Shown: positions 42,871-52,238 of the stretch, piece after piece | Numbering within the stretch: position 1 is the first letter of the stretch | How the letters are laid out: each line of letters begins with the position of its first letter | Source of the DNA: DASSUW01 sp963774155 | GTDB lineage: Bacteria; Actinomycetota; Thermoleophilia; Solirubrobacterales; Solirubrobacteraceae | NCBI GenBank assembly: GCA_963774155.1 | Contig: CAVZDW010000010.1 | Location: 754,845-818,844 of the forward strand | Direction of reading: 5' to 3' | Length of the DNA stretch: 64,000 nt | The notes under the pieces: generated by a model | Told to the model about the DNA's origin: nothing | Seen by the model: the letters and a program-made list of their open reading frames with translations, nothing else | Databases searched by the model: none | Made by a program: the position numbers and the translations under genes

Positions 42871-43794
42871 CTAGCGGCCCTCCTCGGTCGCGGCCTGCTC
42901 CTCGGTGCCCTGCGCGGCCTCTTCCTGCGCCTCGACGAGCTCCTGCGCCTTGCGCTCGCGCCACGCCTGCCAGTCGTCGAACGGCAGGCCGATCACGCGG
43001 GCCAGCATGTCGGCGTGGTTGCGCCCGCACAACTCGGCGCACTGGCCCCTGTAGACGACCCGGTCCTCGCCCTCTGGGAGCGCGTCGAGCGGGATCTGGA
43101 ACCAGCTCTTGTTCGTGTAGCCGGGGAGCGCGTCGGACTTGCCGCCGAGCTGCGGGATCCACCACGAGTGGGCGACGTCCTTGGATTCCACGTCGAGCGT
43201 CACGGTCATCCCGATCGGCACGTACAGGTCGTTGTAGCTGTACACCCGGTCCTGGCCCTCTTCCTGCGGATAGAAGAAACTCCACGCGTACTGCTCGCCC
43301 ACGACGCGGATGTTGATCGAGGCGCTGCCCTCCGGCGGCGGCGGCTGGTCCGTGGCGGCGAAGAGCGTACTGGCGCTCGAGACCCGGTTCCCGTCGGCGT
43401 CGATCTGGGAGGCGGCCGGGTTCTTGATGTCGTCCAGCAGGGCGAACGTGAACACGGTGAGGAAGATGAGGATCGCTGCGGCGCCGACGGTCCAGCCGAT
43501 CTCCAGCCGTGTGTTGCCGTGGATCTGGGCGGCCACGTGGCCCTTGCGCGCCCGGAACCTGATCATCGAGTAGACGAGCAGGCCCTCGACCGCGATGAAG
43601 ATCACCAGCGCGATGACCGTGATGAGGATGTAGAGCGTCCGGATCCCGTCGGCGTTCGGGGATCCGGCGGACTCCGGGAGGAACCATCCCGCCGAGGCGG
43701 CCGGCGCGAGCACGAGCGCGCCGATGGCCGCTGCGGGCAGCGCTGTAGCCAACCTCATGAGGCGCCGCCGCGTGTTCGTCTGCTCATGCCCCAC
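42871..43794 (-). CDS. ctaC: Cytochrome c oxidase subunit II (no fused cytochrome c)
   Basis: About 307 residues. A signal-type helix, two membrane helices and a cupredoxin domain with CuA ligands in CAELCGRNHADM. No heme motif: the C-terminus is a Glu/Gln-rich tail. I chose the GTG at 43792-43794 since TATACT (43804-43809) ends 9 nt before it; an ATG at 43758 is the alternative and would give 295 residues. First gene of ctaC-ctaD-ctaB. Confidence 0.93.
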   Translation of the reverse strand: MGHEQTNTRRRLMRLATALPAAAIGALVLAPAASAGWFLPESAGSPNADGIRTLYILITVIALVIFIAVEGLLVYSMIRFRARKGHVAAQIHGNTRLEIGWTVGAAAILIFLTVFTFALLDDIKNPAASQIDADGNRVSSASTLFAATDQPPPPEGSASINIRVVGEQYAWSFFYPQEEGQDRVYSYNDLYVPIGMTVTLDVESKDVAHSWWIPQLGGKSDALPGYTNKSWFQIPLDALPEGEDRVVYRGQCAELCGRNHADMLARVIGLPFDDWQAWRERKAQELVEAQEEAAQGTEEQAATEEGR

Positions 43795-43803
43795 GGCGTC
43801 GGC

Positions 43804-43809
43804 AGTATA
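43804..43809 (-). promoter_or_regulatory. Putative -10 element TATACT of the A1-type oxidase operon
   Basis: A TATACT box 9 nt before the GTG start of ctaC; near-leaderless transcript expected. Confidence 0.5.
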
Positions 43810-43835
43810 TGGACGGAGAGCCGGGAAGCGGCTGC

Positions 43836-44621
43836 TCATCCACCCGAGAAGGCGGGCCGCCGCTTCTCCAGGAAGGCTTGGACCCCCTCGAGAAAGTCGC
43901 CCGACGCCGCGGATTCCTGCTGGATCGCCGCCTCGAGCTCGAGCTGCTCCGCCATCCGCGTGAACAGCCATGCATTGAGCTGCCGCTTGATCCCGGCGTA
44001 GGAGCGCGTCGGACCGTTGGCCAGGCGCTCGGCCAGCCCGTCGACGACCGCGTCGAAGGCCTCGTCCTCCGCCACGCGGTTGATCAGGCCCCATTCAAGC
44101 GCCTGCTTCGCGGAGATCCGCTCGCCGAGCATCGCCATCTCGGTCGCACGGGCGAGCCCTACCCGCTCGGGCAGGAGGAGCGACGACCCGCCGTCGGGCA
44201 CCAGACCGATGTTCACGAACGCGAGCAGGAAGTAGGCCGACTCGCGGGCGACGATGAGGTCGCAGGCGAGAGCGAGCGAGCACCCGATGCCCACCGCCGG
44301 CCCGTTCACGGCGGCCAGCACCGGCTTGGGCAGCTCCCGCAGCCCGACGATGATCGGGTGGTAGCGCTCGAGCAGGGCGGTCTGGACGTCGGGGTAGCCC
44401 TCGGGCGTGGGGTCGAAGCCGGCCTTGAGGTCGGCGCCCGAGGAGAACCCCCGCCCGGCGCCGGTGATGGTCACGGAGCGCACGCCGTCGTCCTCGGCGG
44501 CCTCGCGCACCGCGGCCAGCAGGTCGACGCCGAACTGCTTGTTCCACGCGTTCATCGCGTCGGGGCGGTTGAGCGTGATGCGCAGCTCGCCGCCGCGGCG
44601 CTCCAGATTGACGGTCTCCAT
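43836..44621 (-). CDS. Enoyl-CoA hydratase/isomerase
   Basis: A 261-residue crotonase-fold enzyme. Oxyanion-hole segments SSGADLKAGF (about 60-70) and NGPAVGIGCSLALACD (about 104-120) are present. NIGLVPDGGSS near 136 has Asp in place of one of the two catalytic glutamates, as in PaaG-type isomerases. Probably acts in fatty-acid or phenylacetate breakdown. The gene lies 3 bp after the epimerase gene. Confidence 0.88.
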   Translation of the reverse strand: METVNLERRGGELRITLNRPDAMNAWNKQFGVDLLAAVREAAEDDGVRSVTITGAGRGFSSGADLKAGFDPTPEGYPDVQTALLERYHPIIVGLRELPKPVLAAVNGPAVGIGCSLALACDLIVARESAYFLLAFVNIGLVPDGGSSLLLPERVGLARATEMAMLGERISAKQALEWGLINRVAEDEAFDAVVDGLAERLANGPTRSYAGIKRQLNAWLFTRMAEQLELEAAIQQESAASGDFLEGVQAFLEKRRPAFSGG

Positions 44622-44624
44622 GGC

Positions 44625-45500
44625 TCAAGGTCCTATCAGGCCGGCGTCGCGAGCCCACGCGCGGGTCCGCTCCATCCCGTCGCGCAGGGTGGTGCGCGGC
44701 TCCCAGCCGAGCTCCTCGCGGGCCCGCGCGTTGGGGAACGCGTGCCGGCGTGAGACGAACGTCACGGCCGAGGGGCCGATCCCGAGCGCGAGCGCCGCCG
44801 CGCGCAGGACCGGCGCCGGCAGCGTCCGGACCGGGCCGCCGCCGAGCGCCTCGAAGTACTCACGCGCCGACACCGGCGAGCCGTCCCAGACCGTGTAGGC
44901 CCGCCCCGTCGGCCGGCGCACCGCGCGCACGATCGCGTCGACGAGATCGTCGATGTACACCGGCGTCATCACGCCGTCACCCGGGCTGGGGAGGAAGAAG
45001 CGGCCGGCGCGCATCATCTCCAGCGGCCGGATGACCCACGGGACCGAGCCCGGGCCGTAGACGTCACCGGGCCGGATGACCGTCGCGCCGCGCCGCAGCG
45101 CCAGCGTCTCCGTCGCGCCCTTGGTGTCCACGTAGGGGAGACCGCACGGCCGCGGGAGCGCATCCTCCTCCAGGTCGCGCGTGAACTCGTAGCCCCAGCC
45201 GGCGACGCTGGCGAGCACGACCGTCGGCCTCCCGGCGGCCGCGTCGAGCACGTTGCGCGTCCCGCGGACATTGACGCGCACGAAGTCCTCCATCCGGCCG
45301 CGCTCGGCGACCAGGGCGGCGCAGTGGACGATCGCGTCGGCGCCGGCCAGGGCGGCGATGGTCTGCGAGGGGTCGGCGATGTCGGCGCGGCGGTCCGCCG
45401 GGCCTGCCTGGTCCACGCGGATGACGTCGTCGCCGTCGGCCTCGAGTCTCGTGGCGAGCGCGCCGCCGATGAAGCCGGACGCGCCGGTTACGGCGATCAT
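44625..45500 (-). CDS. NAD-dependent epimerase/dehydratase family protein
   Basis: A 291-residue SDR with GASGFIGGALATRL at the N-terminus and the YVDTKGATE active-site Tyr-Lys near 145. Short extended-SDR type; the substrate could be a sugar nucleotide, a steroid or a small aldehyde. It forms an operon with the enoyl-CoA hydratase and diverges from the PAP2 gene. Confidence 0.85.
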   Translation of the reverse strand: MIAVTGASGFIGGALATRLEADGDDVIRVDQAGPADRRADIADPSQTIAALAGADAIVHCAALVAERGRMEDFVRVNVRGTRNVLDAAAGRPTVVLASVAGWGYEFTRDLEEDALPRPCGLPYVDTKGATETLALRRGATVIRPGDVYGPGSVPWVIRPLEMMRAGRFFLPSPGDGVMTPVYIDDLVDAIVRAVRRPTGRAYTVWDGSPVSAREYFEALGGGPVRTLPAPVLRAAALALGIGPSAVTFVSRRHAFPNARAREELGWEPRTTLRDGMERTRAWARDAGLIGP

Positions 45501-45531
45501 CGCGCCAGCGTCTCAAACTCCTGTCGACCGC

Positions 45532-45568
45532 ACGGCCGGTACGGCCACCCGTATGCCGTACGGCCGAC
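45532..45568. promoter_or_regulatory. Repeated palindromic operator-like sites in a divergent promoter
   Basis: ACGGCCGGTACGGCC (45532-45546) and GCCGTACGGCCGAC (45555-45568) repeat the same half-sites, with CCGTACGG (45556-45563) a perfect palindrome. They lie between the divergent epimerase and PAP2 genes, next to the TAGGCT -10 box at 45577-45582. A TetR-type or similar repressor site is plausible. Confidence 0.4.
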
Positions 45569-45588
45569 CCACGCACTAGGCTCGCCGG

Positions 45589-46521
45589 GTGCGCCGCTCG
45601 ACCGCCGTCCGCGCGGCCGCCGTGACGGTGCTGGCCGCCGGAGTGGCGGCTCCGCTTGTCCGCCGCCGGCTCGCCCTCCGGGCCCCGGTGGTCCTCGGTG
45701 CCGCCGCGGCGGCACCCGTGGCGCTGTGCGTGCTGTTCCCGCGCTCGCGTGCGCGCGACGTCGGGACGGTCGCGCTCCAGATGTACGCCTACGTGACGGC
45801 GTACAAGATGCCCAACGACGACCCCGAGAAGCTCGAGCGGCGGGTCAGGATCGCCTATCCCGTCAAGGCCGACCGCCTGATCGGCGCAGGCACCACGCCC
45901 ACGCTGCGGCTCCAGAGGGCGCTTGGCACCCCGGGCAGCTTCAAGGCCTGGGAGAAGGTGCTGGTCGTCTCCCACTGGGTGTGGTTCGCGTTCCCCCACG
46001 GCACGGTGCTGTACCTGCTCTTCCGGCGCCCCGAGCGCTTCCCCGACGGCGCCGCGCGCGTGTACGCGACGTTCGACATCGGACTGCTCGGCTACTGGCT
46101 CGTCCCGACCGCCCCGCCCTGGTACGCCGCGGCCGAAGGACTGATGGAGGACGGCCGCACGCCGGAGCTGCGCCGCATGATGGTCGAGTACGGCGAGCAC
46201 TTCTGGAGGTCCGGCTGGGCCCCGCTGTACGGTGTCCTTGGGGGAAACCCTCTTGCCGCCATGCCGTCCCTGCACTTCGCGACATCCGTCACGGCCGCGC
46301 ACGTGCTGGCCGAGACCGGCGCCGTGCACGGGGCGATCGGCTGGACCTACACCCTGATGCTCGGGCTCGCCCTCGTGTACCTGGGCGAGCACTACGTGGT
46401 CGATCTCGCCGCGGGCCTCGCCCTCGCCGAGGGCGTCCGCAAAGGCGTCCCGGCGGCCAAGCCGCTCGGTCGCCGCCTCTCCTCGGTAGTCCAGGCCCTC
46501 GAGGTGCGGGCCCGCCCATGA
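45589..46521 (+). CDS. PAP2-family membrane phosphatase/transferase
   Basis: A 310-residue membrane protein of the PAP2 superfamily. The C-terminal active-site motifs are AAMPSLHFATS (about 222-232) and YLGEHYVVDLAAG (about 263-275); the first motif (KxxxxxxRP) is less clear, as in inositolphosphotransferase-type members. It acts on lipid phosphates. GTG start 6 nt after TAGGCT. It overlaps the next gene by 4 bp. Confidence 0.85.
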   Translation: MRRSTAVRAAAVTVLAAGVAAPLVRRRLALRAPVVLGAAAAAPVALCVLFPRSRARDVGTVALQMYAYVTAYKMPNDDPEKLERRVRIAYPVKADRLIGAGTTPTLRLQRALGTPGSFKAWEKVLVVSHWVWFAFPHGTVLYLLFRRPERFPDGAARVYATFDIGLLGYWLVPTAPPWYAAAEGLMEDGRTPELRRMMVEYGEHFWRSGWAPLYGVLGGNPLAAMPSLHFATSVTAAHVLAETGAVHGAIGWTYTLMLGLALVYLGEHYVVDLAAGLALAEGVRKGVPAAKPLGRRLSSVVQALEVRARP

Positions 46522-47651
46522 GGGATGCGCCCGCCCGGCGCAGCGCGCCCGTCGACGAATCGTCCGGCGCGCCCGTGCAGGAGGCGAACGGCGCGGCGGA
46601 GGACGACGAGGGCACCCCGCCGCGGCTGCACTTCACGGTCCGCAACCTGCTCGTGCTCGGCGGTTTCCTCGCCGCCTCGATCGCGGCGATGTACTACCTG
46701 CTGCCGCAGCTCGCGGGCCTGGATGACACCTGGCACCGGATCGAGGACGGCAGCCCGTACTGGATGTTCCTGGCGTTCCTCTTCACGTTCGGGATGTTCG
46801 GCGGCTACGTGATGATGTTCCGCGGCGTCTTCACCCGCGTGCCGAGCGAGCACACGATCGGGTGGCGCGAGAGCTACCAGATCACCCTGGCCGGACTCGC
46901 CGCCTCGCGGATCTTCGCGGCCGGCGGGGCCGGCGGTCTCGTGCTCACCGCCTGGGCGCTGCGGCGCGCCGGCATGCGCAAGCGACTGGTGGCCGACACC
47001 ACGCTGTCGTTCCTGATCCTCACGTACATCCCGTACGTGGTCGCACTGATCGTCTGCGGGCTCGGCCTGCGGCTGGGGATCTTCTCCGGCGAGGCCCCGT
47101 TCGGCCTCACCGTGGTGCCGGCAGCGCTGGCGGCGATCGCGCTGGCCGCCGGCCTGTCGATCGCGCTCGTGCCGACGGACCTGCAGCGCCGGCTCGGCGG
47201 CCTGGCCAACCGCGGCGACCGCTGGGCCCGGATCGCCCAGAAGCTCGCGAACGTGCCCGCCTCGGCGTCGGCCGGCATGCGCGACGCGCTCGCGCACGCC
47301 CGCTCGGGAGATCCGGCGCTGTTCGGGGCGTTCCTCTTCTGGGCCTTCCAGATCCTCGTGCTGTGGGCGGCCTTCCGCGCCTTCGGCGATTCGCCGCCGG
47401 CGGCCGTGCTCGTGCAGGCCTTCTTCGTCGGGATGCTCGGCAACCTGCTGCCGATGCCGGGCGGCGTCGGCGGCGTCGAGGGTGGCATGATCGCGTCCTT
47501 CGTCGCCTTCGGCGTGGACGGCGGATTGGCCGTCGTCGCGGTGCTCGTCTACCGCGCCTTCACGTTCTGGCTGCCGCTCATCCCAGGCGTCATCGCCTAC
47601 TTCCAGCTACGCAAAACTGTGGAGAGATGGTCGCTACACTATACAAAGTGA
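46518..47651 (+). CDS. Lysylphosphatidylglycerol synthase transmembrane-type flippase-like protein (UPF0104)
   Basis: A 377-residue membrane protein with seven to eight helices. Motifs YQITLAGLAASRIFAAGGAGG and NLLPMPGGVGGVEGGM are characteristic of the MprF-like membrane domain family without a synthase domain. Probably moves lipids between leaflets. The cytoplasmic N-terminal 45 residues are polar. The ATG overlaps the PAP2 stop, which suggests joint lipid metabolism. Confidence 0.85.
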   Translation: MRDAPARRSAPVDESSGAPVQEANGAAEDDEGTPPRLHFTVRNLLVLGGFLAASIAAMYYLLPQLAGLDDTWHRIEDGSPYWMFLAFLFTFGMFGGYVMMFRGVFTRVPSEHTIGWRESYQITLAGLAASRIFAAGGAGGLVLTAWALRRAGMRKRLVADTTLSFLILTYIPYVVALIVCGLGLRLGIFSGEAPFGLTVVPAALAAIALAAGLSIALVPTDLQRRLGGLANRGDRWARIAQKLANVPASASAGMRDALAHARSGDPALFGAFLFWAFQILVLWAAFRAFGDSPPAAVLVQAFFVGMLGNLLPMPGGVGGVEGGMIASFVAFGVDGGLAVVAVLVYRAFTFWLPLIPGVIAYFQLRKTVERWSLHYTK

Positions 47652-47687
47652 AGTAAGGAATTCGGGGCTAACGGGGAAACTGAGAAA

Positions 47688-48719
47688 ATGGCCAACGACG
47701 TCGAGAACGTGATCATCATCGGAAGCGGCCCAGCCGGCTACACGGCCGCGCTGTACACCGCCCGAGCCAACCTCGAGCCGCTCGTGATCGAGGGCTGGAT
47801 GTGGGGCGGCCTGCTCCAGCAGACCACCGACGTCGAGAACTTCCCCGGCTATCCGCAGGGCGTGATGGGTCCGCAGATGATGCAGGACCTGCGCGACCAG
47901 GCCGAGCGCTTCGGCGCGCGTTTCATCACCGAGAACGTCACCCGCGTCGAGCCCGGCGCGACCGAGGGCGCGCCCCACACCGTGTGGGTCGACGAGGACG
48001 CGTACAAGGCCCGCGCGGTCGTGCTCGCCATGGGCGCCGAGCACAAGAAGCTCGGCGTGACCGGCGAAGAGGAGCTCGGCGGCCGCGGCGTGTCGTACTG
48101 CGCGACCTGCGACGCCGCGTTCTTCAAGGAGCGCGAGACGATCATCGTCGGCGGCGGCGACTCCGCGATGGAGGAGGCGATCTTCCTCGCCAAGTTCTCC
48201 GACAAGGTGACGGTCGTGAACCGGCGCGACGAGTTCCGCGCCTCCAAGATCATGTTCGAGCGCGCGCGCGCGACCGAGAACATCGAGTTCCTCACGCCGT
48301 ACGTGGTCGACGAGTTCCTGGCCGGCGACGACGGCCTGCTCGACCGCGCGGTGGTCCGCAACGTCGAGACCGGCGAGACGCGTGAGCTGCCGATGCACGG
48401 CGCCTTCATCGCCATCGGCCACGAGCCGCAGTCGGAGATCGTCCGCGGCATCGTCGACACCGACGACGACGGCTACGTGATCACCGAGGGCAAGTCGACC
48501 CGCACCAGCGTGCCGGGCTTCTTCGCCGCCGGCGACCTGGTCGACCACACCTACCGGCAGGCCGTCACCGCCGCCGGCACGGGCTGTATGTCGGCGCTCG
48601 ACGCCGAGTGGTACCTGCGCGACAACCCTTTCGTCCCGACGCCTGAGGCGCTCGAGGGCACCGGCGACCTCGCCGAGGAGCAGTGGGCGCCGGTGGTTCA
48701 GCCCACGCGCAGCCGGTAG
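47688..48719 (+). CDS. trxB: Thioredoxin reductase
   Basis: A 343-residue flavoprotein that reduces thioredoxin with NADPH. FAD motif IIGSGPAGYTAALY, redox pair Cys138-Ala-Thr-Cys141, NADPH motif IVGGGDSAMEEA and C-terminal FAD motif FFAAGDLVDHTYRQ. Slightly long C-terminus. A GGGGAAACTGAGAAA leader precedes the ATG, and TACACTATAC at about 47635-47644 may be its -10 region. Converges with the subtilase with 22 bp overlap. Confidence 0.95.
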   Translation: MANDVENVIIIGSGPAGYTAALYTARANLEPLVIEGWMWGGLLQQTTDVENFPGYPQGVMGPQMMQDLRDQAERFGARFITENVTRVEPGATEGAPHTVWVDEDAYKARAVVLAMGAEHKKLGVTGEEELGGRGVSYCATCDAAFFKERETIIVGGGDSAMEEAIFLAKFSDKVTVVNRRDEFRASKIMFERARATENIEFLTPYVVDEFLAGDDGLLDRAVVRNVETGETRELPMHGAFIAIGHEPQSEIVRGIVDTDDDGYVITEGKSTRTSVPGFFAAGDLVDHTYRQAVTAAGTGCMSALDAEWYLRDNPFVPTPEALEGTGDLAEEQWAPVVQPTRSR

Positions 48720-50302
48720 GACGCGTCGAGGTCGCGCGCGCCGGGCTGGACCTCGACGGCGACGTAGTACGTCTTCGCCCGGCTCCCGCGGTTGCGCAGC
48801 GTGATGCGCTCGGTCCGCTTGCCGCGCTTGGCCGAGCGCGTCAGCGGCCGTGAGCTCACCCGCTTGGCCTTGCGCGGGAACGCGTAGAGCGCGACGTCGT
48901 CGTTCCCGCCCGGATTCGCGCTGATCTGCGCGCGCCGGCGCGGCTTGACGCGGATGCGGTAGACGTCGGCGGGATCCTCGAAGGCGTCGAGCAGGGCGGA
49001 CACGACCGTGGCCTTCCCGCCGCGGTAGATGAGCGGGTTGGGCTTGCCCAGCGCGCGCCCGTCGACCCACACGATGTCGTCGTTGGGCTCGGAGGGATCC
49101 GGCGGCGGCGGCGCGAAGGCCAGCGCGGCGCCCACCGAGAGCACCCCGAAGCCGGTGTCCGGCTGCCAGCCGTCGCCCTCGGGGTCCTGCGCCGACAGGC
49201 GCACCGCCTGCGCGACCTGGTCCGGCGTGAGGTCCGGGCGCGCGGCACGCACCCACGCGAGCGCGGCCGAGACCATCGGGGCCGAGAAGCTCGTGCCGCT
49301 CTGGCGCTCCCAGCCGTCCGGCGTGCCGTCGGCGTCGAGCCCGGGCGGGACCGCGGTCATGATGTTCACGCCGGGCGCCGAGAGGTCGATGGCCGGGCCG
49401 GTGTTGGAGAACGCGGAGCTGCGCAGGTCGGGCCCCACCGCGGCCACCGTCACCACGTGCGGCAGCGAGGCGGGGAACTCCGGCGGGTTGCCCTCGGCGA
49501 ACTCGTTGCCGGCCGCGGCCACGGGCACGATGCCGGCCGCCACGGCGCGCTGGAGCGCGACGTACTCGGGAAAGCACGGCGAGGTCGCGCCGTAGCTCAT
49601 GTTGATCACCGCGGCGCCGGCCTTGACCGCGGCGCGGATCTGCCTGGCGGAGTCCGAGCAGCGGATGTCCTCGGGCAGCGGCAGGTTGACGGCCCGCGCG
49701 CCCGGCCAGACGCCGACGATCCCGACCCCGTTGATCGGCGCGGCGGCGACCGATGCGGTCGCCGTGCCGTGCGAGTTGGTCACCCCGAACGTCGGGACGG
49801 TGGTCGTGTTGCCGCCGGCGAACTCGGGGTGGGTGGCGTCGAGCTGGGCGTCGATGAGCGCGATCAGCGGGCTCTCGGGCGTGACCGCCGGGGGTGCGAG
49901 CGCCGGGTCGGCGACGACGTCGCGCCAGGCGTCCGGCGGCACCGACAGCGGGTCCTGCCCGACGGCGCGCTGGAGCGGCTCCGCGTACGTGTCCGGCTGG
50001 GCGTAGACGAGCAGGCCGCGGCGCTCGAGCGCCGCGGCGAAGGCTCGTGCGCGGGATCGCGAGAGCACGTAGCCGCCCTCGCCGAGCCACTCGGCGCCGA
50101 AGCGCTGCGCCAGCGCGCGTGCCGGGGCGCCCGGGCGGGCCCCGACGATCCACGTGCCCGGCGCCGCGGCGCCCGCGGACGCCGCCGCCGCGTCTCCCGG
50201 CAGCGCCATCGGGGGCTCCACCACGTCCGCGGAAGCGGCCGGGGCGGCCGCGAGCGCGGCAAGGGTTGCGCAGGCGAGCGCCCGCCGCGAGATCGCCTTC
50301 AT
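48698..50302 (-). CDS. Secreted S8 subtilisin-like serine protease
   Basis: A 534-residue protein. Signal peptide 1-25, propeptide-like region to about 110, catalytic domain with Asp151 (LIDAQLD), His178 (NSHGT) and Ser338 (GTSFSAP), then a basic C-terminal beta domain (430-534) that may bind the wall. All three catalytic residues are in place. The ATG is 5 bp from the acyl-CoA dehydrogenase stop, on the same strand. Confidence 0.92.
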   Translation of the reverse strand: MKAISRRALACATLAALAAAPAASADVVEPPMALPGDAAAASAGAAAPGTWIVGARPGAPARALAQRFGAEWLGEGGYVLSRSRARAFAAALERRGLLVYAQPDTYAEPLQRAVGQDPLSVPPDAWRDVVADPALAPPAVTPESPLIALIDAQLDATHPEFAGGNTTTVPTFGVTNSHGTATASVAAAPINGVGIVGVWPGARAVNLPLPEDIRCSDSARQIRAAVKAGAAVINMSYGATSPCFPEYVALQRAVAAGIVPVAAAGNEFAEGNPPEFPASLPHVVTVAAVGPDLRSSAFSNTGPAIDLSAPGVNIMTAVPPGLDADGTPDGWERQSGTSFSAPMVSAALAWVRAARPDLTPDQVAQAVRLSAQDPEGDGWQPDTGFGVLSVGAALAFAPPPPDPSEPNDDIVWVDGRALGKPNPLIYRGGKATVVSALLDAFEDPADVYRIRVKPRRRAQISANPGGNDDVALYAFPRKAKRVSSRPLTRSAKRGKRTERITLRNRGSRAKTYYVAVEVQPGARDLDASYRLRVG

Positions 50303-50307
50303 CGCTA

Positions 50308-51462
50308 TCAGGCTAGAGCGTTGATGCCCGTCTCGGCCCGGCCGATGATCAGCTTCTGGATCTGGGAGGTGCCCTCGTACAGGGTCGTCACGCGCACGTC
50401 GCGGAAGTACCGCTCGACCGGGTGGTCGTCGACGTAGCCCGAACCGCCGTGGACCTGGATGGCCAGGTGCGAGCAGTTCTGGGCCGCCTCGGTGGCGTAG
50501 AGCTTGGCGATCGAGGTCTCCGTCGTGCTCGGCTTGCCGGCGTCCTTGAGGAAGCCCGCGCGGAACACCAGCAGCCGCGCGGCGTCGGTCTGCACGCGCA
50601 TGTCGGCGATCATCGCCTGCACGAGCTGGAAGGACGCGATCGGGCGCCCGAACTGCTCGCGCTCCTTGGCGTAGGCCACCGAGTGGTCGAGCGACCCCTG
50701 GCAGACGCCGACGCAGCCGGCGGCGACCGAGTAGCGGCCCGAGTCGAGCGCGCTCATGGCGACCTTGAAGCCCTCGCCGACCTCGCCCATCAGCGCGTCG
50801 TCCGGCACCTCGACGTCGTCGAGCGCGATCGAGGCGGTCTCCATGCCGTGCAGGCCCATCTTGCCCTTGATCTCCTGCGTCGAGAAGCCCGGCGTGCCGG
50901 TCTCGACGAGGAAGCAGGCGAGCCCGCGGTGCCCCTTCTCGGGGTCGGTCTGGGCGAAGATCATCGCGAGATCGGCGCGGGTGCCCATCGAGATCCACAT
51001 CTTGTTGCCGCTGAGCACCCAGCCGTTGTCGGTCTTGCGCGCGCGGGTCTTCTGGTTCGCGGCGTCCGAGCCGGTGTCGGGCTCGGTGAGGCCGAAGCAG
51101 CCGAGCGACTCGCCCGAGCACAGCTTCGGCAGGTACTTCTGCTTCTGCTCCTCGGTGCCCCAGCGCAGGATCGACGAGCAGACGAGCGAGGTCTGCACCG
51201 AGATCACGGTGCGCATGGCCGAGTCGTGCCGGCCGATCTCCTCGACGACGATCGCGTAGGTCACGTAGTCGAGCCCCGCGCCGCCGTACTCCTGCGGGAC
51301 GATCGCGCCGAGATAGCCCTGGTCGGCGATCTTGGAGACGAGCTCCGTGTCGAAGTGGTGGTTGCGGTCGTTGTCGCGGGCGCGCTCGGCCAGCTCGCGG
51401 TCCGCGAACGTCCGCGCGGTCTCGCGGATGAGCTGCTGCTCCTCGGTCAGGTCGAAGTCCAT
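50308..51462 (-). CDS. Acyl-CoA dehydrogenase
   Basis: A 384-residue flavoenzyme. LTEPDTGSDAANQKT (FAD/substrate loop), the KMWISMGTRADL stretch, IQVHGGSGYVDDHPVERYFRDVRV and the catalytic Glu in LYEGTSQIQ near 365 are typical of short/medium or branched-chain enzymes. Passes electrons to ETF in beta-oxidation or amino-acid catabolism. The chain-length preference cannot be read. Confidence 0.95.
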   Translation of the reverse strand: MDFDLTEEQQLIRETARTFADRELAERARDNDRNHHFDTELVSKIADQGYLGAIVPQEYGGAGLDYVTYAIVVEEIGRHDSAMRTVISVQTSLVCSSILRWGTEEQKQKYLPKLCSGESLGCFGLTEPDTGSDAANQKTRARKTDNGWVLSGNKMWISMGTRADLAMIFAQTDPEKGHRGLACFLVETGTPGFSTQEIKGKMGLHGMETASIALDDVEVPDDALMGEVGEGFKVAMSALDSGRYSVAAGCVGVCQGSLDHSVAYAKEREQFGRPIASFQLVQAMIADMRVQTDAARLLVFRAGFLKDAGKPSTTETSIAKLYATEAAQNCSHLAIQVHGGSGYVDDHPVERYFRDVRVTTLYEGTSQIQKLIIGRAETGINALA

Positions 51463-51491
51463 GGGCCGCGACGCTACTACGATGCCTTCCA

Positions 51492-51776
51492 GTGGACGTC
51501 TTCACCGTCGTCTTCGGGGGCCTCATGTTCTTCTTCATCGCGACGGTGCTGCTGCTCGGGCTCTTCTCGAACCGCTCCTCGCGCGACTACCTGGACTGGA
51601 AGCCGACGCGGTCGCCCGAGGTCGAGGCGCAGAACGAGCTCGACGACGTCGCCCAGATGATCGAGGCGCAGAACGAGATGAAGCGCCGGCGGGGCGCGCC
51701 GGAGATCAGCGAGGACGAGATCGAGGCGCGCGTCCGCGAGGACCGTGACGAGATCCGGCGATGGCGCGAGTCCTGA
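51492..51776 (+). CDS. Small membrane-anchored protein of unknown function
   Basis: A 94-residue protein with one N-terminal helix (about 3-25) and a charged, helical cytoplasmic tail rich in Glu and Arg that may form a coiled coil. TACGAT ends 8 nt before the GTG, so probably leaderless. It overlaps the next gene by 16 bp. Function unknown. Confidence 0.7.
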   Translation: MDVFTVVFGGLMFFFIATVLLLGLFSNRSSRDYLDWKPTRSPEVEAQNELDDVAQMIEAQNEMKRRRGAPEISEDEIEARVREDRDEIRRWRES

Positions 51777-52192
51777 TCGTCGGCTGCGGCTGCCGCGGTC
51801 AGGCGCTGGCGCGTGAGCTGGTCGCCGCCGGGCACGCCGTGCGGGGCACGACGCGCTCCGGCGAGCGCGCCGAGGCGATCGCCGCCGCAGGCGCCGAGCC
51901 GTACGTCGGCGACCCCGACCGCATCGGCACGCTCATGGGCGCCCTCGCCGGCGTCACCGTCCTCGTCTGGCTCCTCGGCACGGTCGCGGACCCCGATCTG
52001 CACGGCGGCCGCCTGCGCATGCTGTTCGAGAAGCTGGTCGACACGCCGGTCCGCGGCGTGGTCTACGAGCGGGCCTCGGCGGACGGCGACGCCATCGCCC
52101 ACGACGCCGCCGAACGCTGGCAGATCCCGGTCGAGATCATCGAGCCGGAGGGGGACGCCAGAGCCGCGGTGAGCCGGCTGTTGGGGCTATGA
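51761..52192 (+). CDS. Short Rossmann-fold NAD(P)-binding protein
   Basis: A 143-residue protein starting VLIVGCGCRGQALAREL, a GxGxxG fold. It is too short for a full SDR: no Tyr-Lys pair is present, so it may bind a nucleotide without catalysis or act with a partner. Overlaps the upstream membrane gene by 16 bp. Confidence 0.65.
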   Translation: MARVLIVGCGCRGQALARELVAAGHAVRGTTRSGERAEAIAAAGAEPYVGDPDRIGTLMGALAGVTVLVWLLGTVADPDLHGGRLRMLFEKLVDTPVRGVVYERASADGDAIAHDAAERWQIPVEIIEPEGDARAAVSRLLGL

Positions 52193-52238
52193 TCGATGTG
52201 AAACCCATCAAAGCCGATAGGAATTAGGAGGAGATAGC

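Noticed and set aside
48698..51538. 946-codon frame spanning subtilase and acyl-CoA dehydrogenase
   Set aside because: The protease part starts at the ATG 50302 with a signal peptide; upstream is the dehydrogenase in another frame.
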